From the NCBI RefSeq assembly GCF_004154955.1, contig NZ_CP011524.1, forward strand, positions 1,860,001 through 1,924,000: a DNA stretch of 64,000 bases, given 5' to 3'. The translations under genes were made by a program, and so were the position numbers. The stretch comes from Intestinimonas butyriciproducens (GTDB taxonomy: Bacteria; Bacillota; Clostridia; Oscillospirales; Oscillospiraceae). The notes beneath the pieces are model-generated. The model ran no database searches, was not told the DNA's origin, and was given only the letters and a program-made list of their open reading frames with translations. Positions 8,892 through 18,723 of this stretch are shown piece by piece (within the stretch, counting starts at the first letter, position 1; each line of letters begins with the position of its first letter).

Positions 8892-10424
8892 TTACATCAG
8901 GGGGGCAAAGACTCGCAGCACCGCCCGCACCGCCTTCCTCCACCACGGCAGGGCCCGGCACTGCGCCAGCGTCACGCTCTGGCACTGCTCCAGTGTAGAG
9001 AGAAAATCCGCGCGGATGTCCCGAATGCTGGGGTCGTTGCATAGCCACACGCCATTTTCAAAGTGGAGAAACAGACTGCGGTAATCCAGATTGATGGACC
9101 CCACCGTACCGTATTTGTCATCCACTGCGAAATTTTTTGCATGGACAAAGCCCGGCGTATATTCGTAGATCTTGACGCCCGCCTCCAAAAGGGGCTGATA
9201 GTGGGAGCGGGTGAGCTCAAACACCACCCGCTTGTCCGGAATGTGGGGGGTCATGATGCGGACATCCACCCCGGATTTTGCCGCAATGCACAGCGCAGTA
9301 TTTGTGCTGTCGTCAACAATCAGGTAAGGTGTGGTGATATAGACATAGCGCCGCGCTTTGTTGATGAGATTCAGATAGACCGCCTGCCCCACCGCCTCGC
9401 AGTCCAACGGGTTGTCCGTATAGGGCTGTACGAAGCCCGGGGCCTGGATCTCCGGCAGCTCCGGGGGGCGGAACGCATCATAGTCCTCCGTGGCCTTTTC
9501 CCGCACATAGTCCCACAGCGTCAGGAACATGACCGTCATGCTCCAAGCCGCCTCGCCCCGCACTTGGATGGCGCTGTCCTTCCAGTGGCCGTATTTCACC
9601 TTTTCGTTGATATATTCGTCGGCCAGGTTGATCCCGCCGGTAAACGCCACCTTACCGTCGATCACCATGATCTTTCGGTGGTCCCGGTTGTTGAGCCGCA
9701 GGGACAGGATGGGCACAAAAGGATTGAACACGCAGCACTTGATCCCCGTCCTTGCCTCCAGTTCCCTGGCGTAGTCCCGCGGCAGCGTGAACATGGAGCC
9801 GATGTCGTCATACATGACCCGGACATCCACTCCTTCCTGCGCTTTATCCTTCAGGATGTCCAGGATGGTGTCCCACATCTTCCCCTCTTCAATGATGAAA
9901 TACTCTACAAAAATATACCGCTCCGCCCGTTTGAGCTCCTCCACCATCCGGGTAAAGCACAGCTCCCCCAGGGGATAATACTCTGTTTCCGTGTTCCCAT
10001 AGACCGGGCAGTGGGCGATGTGCTCCAGATAGCGGGCCTGGTGCACTGCATCCTCCCCCAGTGAGGAAAGCTCGTCCGCCTTATAGTCCGGTCTGAGCAC
10101 CTCCTCCATCTTTCGGTCCGTTCCCTCCATCTTCCGGCGGGTCCGGCTGCTGAGCCGATTGCCGCCGAAAAGCAGATAGAACAACCCTCCGAAGATGGGA
10201 AAGACCAGGATGGGGATGATCCATGCGATCTTATAGGCGGGATCGCTCTGGCGCCCCACGATCCAAAAGACCGCAAAGAGGCTGATGGCGACGCACACGC
10301 CGTAAAAGGGCAGGAAATAGTTGTTGAACCGTAGGAGCATGACCACCAGGACGGCCACCTGGATCAGCAGGAAAAAAGCCACCAGGACCACGCGGTGAAA
10401 GAGTAGAGAAACCAGTTTCTTCAT
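8892..10424 (-). CDS. cls: Cardiolipin synthase (phospholipase D family)
   Basis: Condenses phosphatidylglycerol into cardiolipin at the membrane. Two hydrophobic segments occupy the first ~60 residues, followed by the conserved short domain before the first PLD repeat. Both HKD motifs are visible: HRKIMVID near residue 246 and HAKNFAVDD near residue 426. I chose ATG 10424 (MKKL) because GTGAGGAAACG precedes it at good spacing; an in-frame ATG at 10439 would add five residues but starts only four bases after the dnaE stop without a clear ribosome site. About 510 aa is normal for Cls. It is the last gene of the murB-to-dnaE run. Confidence 0.92.
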   Translation of the reverse strand: MKKLVSLLFHRVVLVAFFLLIQVAVLVVMLLRFNNYFLPFYGVCVAISLFAVFWIVGRQSDPAYKIAWIIPILVFPIFGGLFYLLFGGNRLSSRTRRKMEGTDRKMEEVLRPDYKADELSSLGEDAVHQARYLEHIAHCPVYGNTETEYYPLGELCFTRMVEELKRAERYIFVEYFIIEEGKMWDTILDILKDKAQEGVDVRVMYDDIGSMFTLPRDYARELEARTGIKCCVFNPFVPILSLRLNNRDHRKIMVIDGKVAFTGGINLADEYINEKVKYGHWKDSAIQVRGEAAWSMTVMFLTLWDYVREKATEDYDAFRPPELPEIQAPGFVQPYTDNPLDCEAVGQAVYLNLINKARRYVYITTPYLIVDDSTNTALCIAAKSGVDVRIMTPHIPDKRVVFELTRSHYQPLLEAGVKIYEYTPGFVHAKNFAVDDKYGTVGSINLDYRSLFLHFENGVWLCNDPSIRDIRADFLSTLEQCQSVTLAQCRALPWWRKAVRAVLRVFAPLM

Positions 10425-10443
10425 CGTTTCCTCACACAAATCG

Positions 10444-13400
10444 TCATTTCAGCACCACATTCTCTCCGCCAAGCATCTCACCCAGCTCCCGGATCAGGGC
10501 GGGGTGGATGACGCAGGGCGTTCCCATCCTTTTCCGGGTATCCGAAAAGTAAAAGACCGCCTGCTGCTCACCGGGAAACATGAGGAAGATCTTTTTGATC
10601 TTCTCAAATTGTGGGCTCTGAGCCGTGGCCACCTTGACATAGAGTTTCTGCCCGCTTTCCCGCTCCTTAACGGCCGTCCCGGCCTCTCCCAGCGGGCGGA
10701 TACTGTCGACCAGCATCTGGGGCGCCTTCTCGTCTCGGACCGACAGCCGCCCGGTGGCCAGTACCGGGGCATTCTCCTTGATATAGCCTCCGCTCTCCCC
10801 CAGCACGCGCGCGAAGACCAGCAGCTCCATGGCGCCGGTGTCGTCCTCCAGCGTCACATAGGCCATCAGGGTGTTGTTTTTGGTCGTCTTGGTCTTGGAA
10901 GAGGCGACGATGCCCGCGATGGAGAGCCGCTGCTCGTCCCGGTAGGTCTCCGGTCCGTCTTCCTTGGCAAAGTCGGACAGAATGGCCCCGATGGGCGCGG
11001 CCTTGGCATTTCGGGCGGCCTCCCTGTACTCATCCATGGGGTGGCCTGTCAAATAGAGCCCTGTGGTCTCCCGCTCCATGGTCATCAGTTGGCTGCGGGA
11101 ATACTCCGGGAGGTTGGGTAGGACCAGTTCGGGAATGCCGGAGGACTCGTCCTCTCCCCCGCCCCCAAAGAGGTCGAATTGACCCTCCAGGTTCTTTCGC
11201 CGCTGCTGGGCGATGCCGTCCAGGACCTGTCCATAGACCTCCATCAGTTGAGATCGCTTATACCCCAGACTGTCGAAGGCACCGCACTTGATGAGGCTCT
11301 CCACCACCCTCCGGTTCAGATCCGCCCCCATCATCCGCTGGCAGAAGTCCGGGAAGGAGGTGAAGCGCCCGCTCCGGCCCCGCTCCGCCAGCAGGTTTTG
11401 GATGACGCCCCGGCCCACGCCCTTCACCGCGACGAGGCCAAACCGGATGTTTCCATTGTCCACCGTAAAGTCGGCGTCCGAGAGGTTGATGTCCGGCGGC
11501 ATGAGGCGGATGCCGTTCTCACGGCATTCGCCAATGTACTCGGCCACCTTCTCCTGATAATCCAGCACCGAGGTGAGCAGCGCCGCCATATACTCCCGCA
11601 TATGGTGGCACTTGAACCATGCTGTCTGATAGCAGACGATGGCATAGCTCACCGCATGGGCTTTGTTGAACGCGTAGTTTGCAAAATCGTAGATCTCGTC
11701 GTAGATATCCTCACCGGTCTGGGCGGGGATGCCGTTGGCGACACAGCCGGGTATCCCCCGCTCCGGATCTCCATGGATAAAGGAGTGGCGCTCCTTCTCG
11801 ATCTGGGCCTTCTTTTTCTTGGAGATGGCCCGCCGTACCATATCCGCCTGTCCAAGGGAGTAGCCCCCCAGCTTTCGGAATATCTCGATGACCTGCTCCT
11901 GATAGACGATACAGCCGTAGGTGACGGACAGGATCGGAATCAGGGCAGGATGCTTGTACCGGATCAGCTTGGGATCATGCTTGCAGGCGATGAATCTGGG
12001 AATGGAATCCATGGGGCCCGGGCGGTAGAGGGCGATGATAGCGGTAATATCTTCGATATTCTGCGGCTTAAGCCCCACGCATACGCCCGTCATGCCCGGT
12101 GATTCCATCTGGAACACCCCGGAGGTCTTTCCTTCAGAGAGCATCTGGAACACCTTCGGGTCGTCGTCTGAAATCGAGGAGAGCGTGAATGTGTGGTCGC
12201 TTCGCTGTACCAGCTTCACCGCGTCATCCAGAACCGTCAGGTTCCGCAGGCCCAGAAAGTCCATCTTGAGCAGCCCCAGCTCCTCCAGGGTCGTCATGGT
12301 ATACTGGGTGACCACCGATTCGTCATTTTTCGCCAGAGGCACATAGTCGTCCACCGGCAGGCGGGTGATGACCACGCCCGCAGCGTGCGTGGAGGCGTGG
12401 CGGGGCATTCCCTCGATGCTCCGGGCGGTGTCGATGAGCTGCCTGACCCGCTCGTCCCCCTCATAGAGTTCCCGCAGCGGCTTGGAGATTTTCAGGGATT
12501 CATCCAGCGTAATGTGAAGCGCCCCCGGGCCGCTGGGCACCAGCTTGGCGATCTGGTCGACCTCGGCATAGGGGAAATTGAGCGCCCTCCCTACATCCCG
12601 GATCGCGCCCCGGGCGGCCATCGTACCAAAGGTGACGATCTGGGCCACGTGGTCCGAGCCGTATTTACGGCAGACATAGTCGATGACCTCCTGACGGCGG
12701 CGGATACAGAAGTCGATATCGATATCCGGCATGGTGACCCGCTCCGGATTCAGGAATCTCTCGAAATAGAGACTGTATTTCATGGGTTCCACGTCGGTGA
12801 TGTCCAGGCAGTAGGACACTACGCTCCCTGCAGCGGAGCCACGCCCGGGTCCCACGGGGATGCCGCTGCGCTTGGCATAGCCGATGAAGTCGGAGACAAT
12901 GAGGAAATAGTCTACAAACCCCATCTTGCGGATCATATCCATCTCATAGCGGAGCTGCTGCAAATATTCCGGCGGCTCCTTCGGGTAGCGGCGCTTGAAG
13001 CCGTCCAGGCAGAGCCTTTCAAAATAGGCGTCCCTGTCGGTATATCCCTCCGGCAGCTTGAATTCCGGCAGGTGGTACGTTCCGAACTCGAACTCCACAT
13101 TACAGAGATCCGCCACCCTTTGGGTATTCTCAATGGCCTCAGGGCACTGCGGGAAAAGCGCGCGCATTTCCGCCTCGCTTTTGACGTAGAACTCCTCTGT
13201 TTCAAATTTCATTCGGCCGGGATCGTCCACGGTTTTGCCCATCTGGATGCACATGAGCACATCCTGGGTGACGGCGTCGGCCCGACTGAGATAGTGGGCG
13301 TCGTTGGTGGCCACCAGAGGGATGCCGGTATCCTCGTGAAGGCGCAACAGACCCTGCACGATCTGGGGATCTTCCGGAAGAGAGTGATCCTGGAGCTCCA

Positions 13401-13914
13401 GATAATAGCCATCCGCACCAAAGAGTTCTCTCATTGCCAGGGCCTCTTGCTTCGCCGCCTCATACTGTCCGTTCCGGAGGAAGCGGGGGATCTCCCCTGC
13501 CAGGCAGGCCGACAGGGCAATCAGCCCCTCGTGGTGCTCCCGCAGCAGGTCCTTGTCAATGCGGGGCCGGACATAAAAGCCTTCGGTAAAGCTCCGGGAC
13601 ACCATATGGCAGAGATTCCGGTAGCCGACCTCATTGCGGCACAAAAGGATGAGATGCCGGGCGCCGCTGTCCATCTCGTGCACCTTGTCAAACCGGGTCC
13701 TGGGCGCCACATAGACCTCGCAGCCAATGATGGGCTTGATCCCCTCGGCCTTGCAGGCCTTATAAAAGTCCACCGCCCCGTACATGACGCCGTGGTCGGT
13801 GATGGCCACGGCGGTCTGTCCCAGTTCCCTTACGCGCCGTACCAATCCTGGGATCCGGCAGCAGCCGTCCAGAAGCGAATATTCCGTGTGGATGTGAAGA
13901 TGGGTAAAAGCCAT
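10444..13914 (-). CDS. dnaE: DNA polymerase III subunit alpha (DnaE type)
   Basis: A replicative-type DNA polymerase of 1156 aa. The PHP domain opens at residues 5-17 (HLHIHTEYSLLDG), the polymerase active-site aspartates lie in PDIDIDF near residue 395, and the finger, helix-hairpin-helix and OB-fold regions follow in the usual order. In Firmicutes DnaE normally works beside PolC, in primer extension or lesion bypass; no polC is in this window. GGAGGTTCCCC precedes the ATG. It follows whiA by 24 bases, in the same operon-like run. Confidence 0.96.
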   Translation of the reverse strand: MAFTHLHIHTEYSLLDGCCRIPGLVRRVRELGQTAVAITDHGVMYGAVDFYKACKAEGIKPIIGCEVYVAPRTRFDKVHEMDSGARHLILLCRNEVGYRNLCHMVSRSFTEGFYVRPRIDKDLLREHHEGLIALSACLAGEIPRFLRNGQYEAAKQEALAMRELFGADGYYLELQDHSLPEDPQIVQGLLRLHEDTGIPLVATNDAHYLSRADAVTQDVLMCIQMGKTVDDPGRMKFETEEFYVKSEAEMRALFPQCPEAIENTQRVADLCNVEFEFGTYHLPEFKLPEGYTDRDAYFERLCLDGFKRRYPKEPPEYLQQLRYEMDMIRKMGFVDYFLIVSDFIGYAKRSGIPVGPGRGSAAGSVVSYCLDITDVEPMKYSLYFERFLNPERVTMPDIDIDFCIRRRQEVIDYVCRKYGSDHVAQIVTFGTMAARGAIRDVGRALNFPYAEVDQIAKLVPSGPGALHITLDESLKISKPLRELYEGDERVRQLIDTARSIEGMPRHASTHAAGVVITRLPVDDYVPLAKNDESVVTQYTMTTLEELGLLKMDFLGLRNLTVLDDAVKLVQRSDHTFTLSSISDDDPKVFQMLSEGKTSGVFQMESPGMTGVCVGLKPQNIEDITAIIALYRPGPMDSIPRFIACKHDPKLIRYKHPALIPILSVTYGCIVYQEQVIEIFRKLGGYSLGQADMVRRAISKKKKAQIEKERHSFIHGDPERGIPGCVANGIPAQTGEDIYDEIYDFANYAFNKAHAVSYAIVCYQTAWFKCHHMREYMAALLTSVLDYQEKVAEYIGECRENGIRLMPPDINLSDADFTVDNGNIRFGLVAVKGVGRGVIQNLLAERGRSGRFTSFPDFCQRMMGADLNRRVVESLIKCGAFDSLGYKRSQLMEVYGQVLDGIAQQRRKNLEGQFDLFGGGGEDESSGIPELVLPNLPEYSRSQLMTMERETTGLYLTGHPMDEYREAARNAKAAPIGAILSDFAKEDGPETYRDEQRLSIAGIVASSKTKTTKNNTLMAYVTLEDDTGAMELLVFARVLGESGGYIKENAPVLATGRLSVRDEKAPQMLVDSIRPLGEAGTAVKERESGQKLYVKVATAQSPQFEKIKKIFLMFPGEQQAVFYFSDTRKRMGTPCVIHPALIRELGEMLGGENVVLK

Positions 13915-13938
13915 GGGGAACCTCCTGTCTGTCGCACG

Positions 13939-14835
13939 TTATCTTCCGGCCAGTTCCATGAGCTTCCGCAGCCGATGGTTCAGGCATGACTTGGTAACCG
14001 GCGGGTCGCAGATGGCCGCCAACTGTGAGAGCGTCAGTTCCGGATGGTCCATCCGCAGTGCCGCCGTCTCCCGGAGCTTGTCCGGCAGGGAATCCAGCCC
14101 GTGGACCGACGCGTACCGCTCAATGGCCTCCACCTGCCCCAGGGCGGCGTCCACCGCCTTATCCAGATTGGCCGAATCACAGTTTACCCGCCGGTTCACA
14201 CTTCCCCGCAAATGTTTCTCCAGCTTCGCGTTCATCAGCTCCATGGCAGAAAGGGGTGCCCCCACTGCGGTCAGGAAGTCGGCAATGGTCTCGCTGGATT
14301 TGAAATAGGTGATATAGTTGGATTTCCGGGTGGTCTGCTTGGGAGAGAACCCCACCTCCGGCAGCAGCGCCGAAAGCTCCCGGCTGACGTTATAATGAGA
14401 GGTCACCAGCTCCAGATGGTATCCCTTCGCCGGGTCGCTTACGGAGCCGGCAGTCAGGAAGGCCCCCCGCAGGAAGGCCGTTCTGCAGTGGTCCTCCTCC
14501 AATACCGCAAAGTTGATATGGTGGGCCAAGCTTACCGCCGGATCGATCCCGTAGATCTCCCGGATGGCGGAAAGCTTGTCCGGATCATGGATCAGGAAGA
14601 TCCGTTTCCCCGCCTCTCCCGGCTCCGGGCGCTGATCGAAGCTCAGACGAAAGGCCCTTCGGAAGAGCTCCGGGAGTCTCCCTGCAAAGGCAGCGCTGCC
14701 CGTGACCACCTTGATTTCCCGCGGAGCAAAGGTATGGCAGAAAAGGAGCACGCCATATGCCTCAGCCCGGGCGCAGCATTTCCGGGCGGGCTCCCCGCGG
14801 CAGAGCTCCTCTTTCACCTGCGTTCCAAACGACAT
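13939..14835 (-). CDS. whiA: DNA-binding protein WhiA
   Basis: A 298-aa WhiA protein: an N-terminal LAGLIDADG-like domain (start MSFGTQVKEELCR) and a C-terminal helix-turn-helix (region LSQLAAICDPPVTKSCLNHR). In Firmicutes WhiA binds DNA and affects cell division and chromosome segregation; the endonuclease-like domain is inactive in characterised members. GGGAAGGGGAGCG precedes the ATG. It sits in the conserved rapZ-yvcK-whiA order, 14 bases after yvcK. Confidence 0.95.
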   Translation of the reverse strand: MSFGTQVKEELCRGEPARKCCARAEAYGVLLFCHTFAPREIKVVTGSAAFAGRLPELFRRAFRLSFDQRPEPGEAGKRIFLIHDPDKLSAIREIYGIDPAVSLAHHINFAVLEEDHCRTAFLRGAFLTAGSVSDPAKGYHLELVTSHYNVSRELSALLPEVGFSPKQTTRKSNYITYFKSSETIADFLTAVGAPLSAMELMNAKLEKHLRGSVNRRVNCDSANLDKAVDAALGQVEAIERYASVHGLDSLPDKLRETAALRMDHPELTLSQLAAICDPPVTKSCLNHRLRKLMELAGR

Positions 14836-14849
14836 AACGCTCCCCTTCC

Positions 14850-15914
14850 CTAAGTATCTTCAAGGATAAACGCGCCGTCCTCCGCACCCAGCTCCGGCAC
14901 GACCCGCATGGAGCGTTCGCCGTGCAGCTCCATCACGGCGGCGGCCAGCCGGGCAATGGAATGCCGGGCAAAGTCGGAGGTCTCAGAGGCCAGAGGCCGC
15001 TCCACCAGTTCTATCCCCAGGGACTCCACCGCCGCCCGGTCCACCGCGATGGGGGCGGCATCCTCCTCGCGGTACCGCTCCACCAGGCCGGGCCGCACCT
15101 GCGCGGAGTTGGCCAGACAGAGGTCGACTAGGCCCGGCCCGCCATGGGCCAGGAGCGCCGCCACGTGGTCTGAGACCGTATAGCCCTCTGTCTCCCCATC
15201 CTGGGTCATGATGTTGCAGATATAGATTTTCAGCGCATCAGACGCCCGGATGGCCTCCGCCACCCCATCTACCAGCAGATTGGGGATGACGCTGGTGTAA
15301 AGGCTTCCCGGACCCAGTAAAATAAGGTCCGCCTCCCGGATCGCCCGCAGCGTTTCGGGCAGGGCGGGAGGGTGTTCCGGCAGAAGCCGCACCTTCCGGA
15401 TCCGGCAGTCCTGTTCCTTTTTGAACCGGCTGATCTTGGACTCCCCCACCACGCTGGTCCCGTTTTCAAATGTGGCCTCCAGGCGCACATCCTCGTTTGT
15501 AACGGGGAGCACCCGTCCGGTGATGGCCAGCACCTCGCTCATCCGCGCCACCGCCTGATCAAAGGAGGGGGAAATGCCGTTGAGCGCCGCCAGGATCAGA
15601 TTCCCAAAGGATTGTCCTCCCAGGCTCCCGGAGTCTTTGGGAAAGCGGTAGGACAGCAGCTCACCCATCACGGGCTCCACATTGGCCAGCGCCTCCATGC
15701 AGTGACGGATGTCCCCCGGCGGGGGCATCCCCAGGTCCTCCCGGAGCATTCCGGAGCCCCCCCCATCATCCGCCACGGTCACGATAGCGGTCAGGTTGCG
15801 GGTATACTGTTTGAGACCGCGCAGCATGGTGGACAGTCCGGTCCCCCCGCCGATGGCGGCGATCTTAGGTCCGTGCTCCCAACGGCTGTCCGAGCGGCCA
15901 TACGGTTCGATCAT
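14850..15914 (-). CDS. yvcK: YvcK/GlmR family protein (gluconeogenesis factor)
   Basis: A 354-aa member of the UDP-GlcNAc-binding YvcK/GlmR family, which in Bacillus helps route carbon toward cell-wall precursors and is required on gluconeogenic sources. The glycine-rich nucleotide-binding motif GGGTGLSTMLRGLK lies near residue 22 and is followed by TVADDGGGSGMLR. GAGGAGGGCC precedes the ATG. The extreme C-terminus extends beyond the family core. It sits between rapZ and whiA. Confidence 0.94.
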   Translation of the reverse strand: MIEPYGRSDSRWEHGPKIAAIGGGTGLSTMLRGLKQYTRNLTAIVTVADDGGGSGMLREDLGMPPPGDIRHCMEALANVEPVMGELLSYRFPKDSGSLGGQSFGNLILAALNGISPSFDQAVARMSEVLAITGRVLPVTNEDVRLEATFENGTSVVGESKISRFKKEQDCRIRKVRLLPEHPPALPETLRAIREADLILLGPGSLYTSVIPNLLVDGVAEAIRASDALKIYICNIMTQDGETEGYTVSDHVAALLAHGGPGLVDLCLANSAQVRPGLVERYREEDAAPIAVDRAAVESLGIELVERPLASETSDFARHSIARLAAAVMELHGERSMRVVPELGAEDGAFILEDT

Positions 15915-15927
15915 AAATCGGCCCTCC

Positions 15928-16788
15928 TCAGTCCCGCGTCATGTCTCTGTGGTTCTCCGCGGCGCTGTAGCCCTTCTGCCGGATGAAGTCGGCCAATGCG
16001 CGGGTCACCGCCACCGAGCGGTGGTGCCCGCCGGTACAGCCCACGCCGATGACCAGTGCGGTCTTTCCCTCCTCCACATAGAGGGGGAGCAGAAAACCCA
16101 TCAGGTTCTCCAGGTGCTTCATGAAGTCCCTGGTCTGCTGGTATCCGAATACGAAGTTCCGTACACCGTCGTCCAGTCCGGTCTGGTCCCGCAGCTCGGC
16201 GATATAATAGGGATTGGGCAGGAATCTCACGTCAAAGACCAGATCGGCCTCGATGGGGATGCCGTATTTAAAGCCGAAGGAAATCACGGACACGCTCATG
16301 GCCGGCGCGCCGTCCCCCTCTCCAAAGAGGCGGAGCATCTCCCCGCGCAGTTTTGCGGTGGAGAGTGCGGACGTGTCCACGATGTATTCCGCCCGCTGGC
16401 GGACGGGCTCCAGAGCCGTCCGCTCCACGCGGACCGCCTCCGCCAGGGAGCGGCCGTTTTTCGCCAGGGGGTGTATCCTGCGGGTCTCCTTGTACCGCTT
16501 TACAATGGTCTCCAGCGTGGCCTCCACGAAGAGGATCTTGTAGTCGCAGCCCATCTCGTGGAGCTGGTCCAGAGCGGAAAACAGGCCGTCGAAGGTCTGT
16601 CCGCCCCGGATGTCCGTGACCAGCGCCACCCTGTCATATTGGCCCTGGCCCGCCATGCAGAGCTCGGCAAACTTGGGGATGAGCGCCGCCGGCATGTTGT
16701 CCACCACATAGTATCCCATATCCTCCAGGAAGGAGGCCGCCTTACTCTTCCCGGCGCCGGAAAGGCCGGAAATCAGAATAAATTTCAT
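15928..16788 (-). CDS. rapZ: RNase adapter protein RapZ (YvcJ), P-loop NTPase
   Basis: A 286-aa nucleotide-binding protein. The Walker A motif GLSGAGKS is at residues 8-15. The conserved C-terminal domain includes GCTGGHHRSVA, which in Enterobacteria contributes to binding glmZ/glmY RNA. In Firmicutes the homologue YvcJ has GTPase/ATPase activity and a less clear role. GGAGGGGTGAC precedes the ATG. It is the first gene of the rapZ-yvcK-whiA triplet. Confidence 0.94.
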   Translation of the reverse strand: MKFILISGLSGAGKSKAASFLEDMGYYVVDNMPAALIPKFAELCMAGQGQYDRVALVTDIRGGQTFDGLFSALDQLHEMGCDYKILFVEATLETIVKRYKETRRIHPLAKNGRSLAEAVRVERTALEPVRQRAEYIVDTSALSTAKLRGEMLRLFGEGDGAPAMSVSVISFGFKYGIPIEADLVFDVRFLPNPYYIAELRDQTGLDDGVRNFVFGYQQTRDFMKHLENLMGFLLPLYVEEGKTALVIGVGCTGGHHRSVAVTRALADFIRQKGYSAAENHRDMTRD

Positions 16789-16829
16789 CTTTTGTCACCC
16801 CTCCATGCGCCGCAATGCCGCACTCACGC

Positions 16830-17744
16830 TCAAACTCCCAGCGTCCGCACCTCAAGCTCCAGTTCCACGCCGGTCTCCCGGCGCACGGTCTCCCGGACAT
16901 GCTCCGCCAGACGGAGCACATCATCACAGGTGGCCCCCCCCGCGTTGATGAGGAAGCCCGCGTGCTTGGTGGACACCTGCGCTCCACCCATTTTGACGCC
17001 TTTCAGCTTGCATTCATCGATCAGGGCCGCGGCAAAGTAGCCTTTGGGACGCTTGAACGTACTCCCGGCGCTGGGCACATCCAGAGGCTGCTTGTGGCGG
17101 CGGCGGTTCCATAGGTCATCCATCAGGGCCTTGATGGCGGCGCTGTCGCCGCTTTTCAGCTCCAGCGTAGCGCCCAGGATAAAGCGTCGTTCATTTGAGA
17201 AGGCACTGTGGCGGTAAGAAAAGTCCAAGTCTTGGCCGGAGACCGTCTCCCGCTCCCCCTCCTCCGTAAGGCAGCGCACCTCCCGGACCACCATGCTCAT
17301 ATCCCCTTCATAGGCCCCCGCGTCCATGGTGACGGCGCCGCCGAGCGAGCCGGGAATGCCATGGGCAAACTCCAACCCGGAAAGCCCCTGCTCCATAGCG
17401 AAGGACGCCAGGCGGGAGAGAAGCACGCCGCTCCCTGCGGCGATGGTGTTGCCCTCCGCCCGCAGGCTGTTCAGGCCGCTGACCGCCTTCAGGATAAACC
17501 CGTCGTATCCCCGGTCCGCCACCAAAAGGTCGCTTCCGTTGCCCATATAAAATGGGGCGACGCCCAGTCCCTTGGCACAGCGCACCGCGGCCTCGGCCTC
17601 CTCCTCCGTGACCGGCAGGGCCATGAGCCGCGCGGGCCCGCCGATCCGGAAGGTGGTGTGCTTGCTCATGAGCTCGTTTTCCCGCAGCTCCAGCCCGGGA
17701 CAGACTTTTCTGAGTTCCTGTATCAAAGAGAGGTATCGGTCCAT
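16830..17744 (-). CDS. murB: UDP-N-acetylenolpyruvoylglucosamine reductase
   Basis: Reduces UDP-GlcNAc-enolpyruvate to UDP-MurNAc with NADPH and FAD in cytoplasmic peptidoglycan precursor synthesis. The FAD-binding region begins at HTTFRIGGPA (near residue 30) and includes MGNGSDLL. GIPGSLGGAV and the catalytic-Ser region SAGSTFKRP are present, and a conserved Glu is near the C-terminus. 304 aa fits type II MurB. GGAGGTGCGAT precedes the ATG and a candidate promoter is ~45 bases upstream, so murB likely heads the run to cls. Confidence 0.95.
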   Translation of the reverse strand: MDRYLSLIQELRKVCPGLELRENELMSKHTTFRIGGPARLMALPVTEEEAEAAVRCAKGLGVAPFYMGNGSDLLVADRGYDGFILKAVSGLNSLRAEGNTIAAGSGVLLSRLASFAMEQGLSGLEFAHGIPGSLGGAVTMDAGAYEGDMSMVVREVRCLTEEGERETVSGQDLDFSYRHSAFSNERRFILGATLELKSGDSAAIKALMDDLWNRRRHKQPLDVPSAGSTFKRPKGYFAAALIDECKLKGVKMGGAQVSTKHAGFLINAGGATCDDVLRLAEHVRETVRRETGVELELEVRTLGV

Positions 17745-17787
17745 ATCGCACCTCCAAAAAGAATTGGTATCACATGGCTATTAGGAT

Positions 17788-17816
17788 ATTATAGCAGAAA
17801 TGCCGCGGGATTAGAA
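17788..17816 (-). promoter_or_regulatory. Candidate promoter for the murB operon
   Basis: On the minus strand a consensus TATAAT (17788-17793) is preceded by TG one base upstream (extended -10) and by a weak -35 TTCTAA (17811-17816) at 17-base spacing. It lies 44 bases before the murB start. Confidence 0.55.
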
Positions 17817-17863
17817 TAGGGAGCGTGAGAAAAAGCCGGCGCCCGCCCGGGGACAGGCATCCC

Positions 17864-18625
17864 TCACCCTGCAAGCCCGAAGGTCTGAAATTCCTCCAGA
17901 GATCCCCGGAATACATTGAGGTCGATGCGCTGTTCCGCACCGTCATACCCCTCCAGCTCAGCACTGTGGGAATACTGCCAGAAGGACCAGTTCTTGTCAA
18001 ACGGGGCCAGCAGCGGGCGGCTCACCCACAGGGGATATGCCTCATAGCCCTCCCTGAGATAGAGCGCATAGGAGCGGTATGTCACATAGAGAATGGGCTT
18101 TACCCCGTAAAATTCCTCCAGCCGCCGGAGCAGCGGATCCAGCACCGATTTGACATGGGCTTTGTCCGGCAGATTCTCCAGCTTGTCCCCATAGAACTCA
18201 ATATCCACCACCGGGGGCAGCGCCCCGGCCGTCACCGGTACCATGGAGATGAAATTGTCCGCCTGGGTCTCCCCCGGGCTGTCATAGCTGAAAAAGTGAT
18301 AGGCTCCCACCCGCACGCCCGCAGCCTGTGCGTTCTCCCAGTTGGCGGAAAACTGCCGGTCCTGAAGGGAGCTCCCCTCTGTGGCCTTGATAAAGGCGAA
18401 ATCCACACCCTGTGCCCGCAGGGCCGGCCAGTCCACATCCCCCTGATAAGTGGAGACGTCCACGCCGAACACCTGCCACTGGCGCGGGTCAGCCTCCTGC
18501 GGCAGCAGGATATACCCCCGCCAGCGCAGGAAATGGAAGAGGGCCACGGCGGCTGTGGCCAGCAGCAGAAGCAACAGGAGCAGGCGGGACACCACCCTGA
18601 AACATTTCATCAATTTGATCACCAC
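17864..18625 (-). CDS. Membrane-anchored GH25 lysozyme
   Basis: A 253-aa glycoside hydrolase family 25 (muramidase) protein that would cleave peptidoglycan outside the cell. A hydrophobic Leu-rich segment (residues ~12-32) is a signal anchor without an obvious cleavage site. The GH25 barrel follows, with catalytic acids in GVDVSTYQGDVDW (near residue 55) and VDIEF (near 145). The start is uncertain: GTG at 18625 is used here, ATG at 18610 is possible, and no good Shine-Dalgarno precedes either. A terminator separates it from gltD upstream. Its stop is 119 bases before murB. Confidence 0.88.
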   Translation of the reverse strand: MVIKLMKCFRVVSRLLLLLLLLATAAVALFHFLRWRGYILLPQEADPRQWQVFGVDVSTYQGDVDWPALRAQGVDFAFIKATEGSSLQDRQFSANWENAQAAGVRVGAYHFFSYDSPGETQADNFISMVPVTAGALPPVVDIEFYGDKLENLPDKAHVKSVLDPLLRRLEEFYGVKPILYVTYRSYALYLREGYEAYPLWVSRPLLAPFDKNWSFWQYSHSAELEGYDGAEQRIDLNVFRGSLEEFQTFGLAG

Positions 18626-18679
18626 GCAACATCATACGGGAATTCTGCGGGAAACGCAACCGGAATTTAACAGGTGTGA

Positions 18680-18720
18680 AAACTGGAGGGGACACGCCCA
18701 AGGCATGTCCCCTCCAGTTT
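18680..18720 (-). terminator. Terminator after gltBD
   Basis: A 15-bp perfect stem (18680-18694 with 18706-18720) lies just after the gltD stop and runs into TTTT on the minus strand. Confidence 0.85.
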
Positions 18721-18723
18721 CCC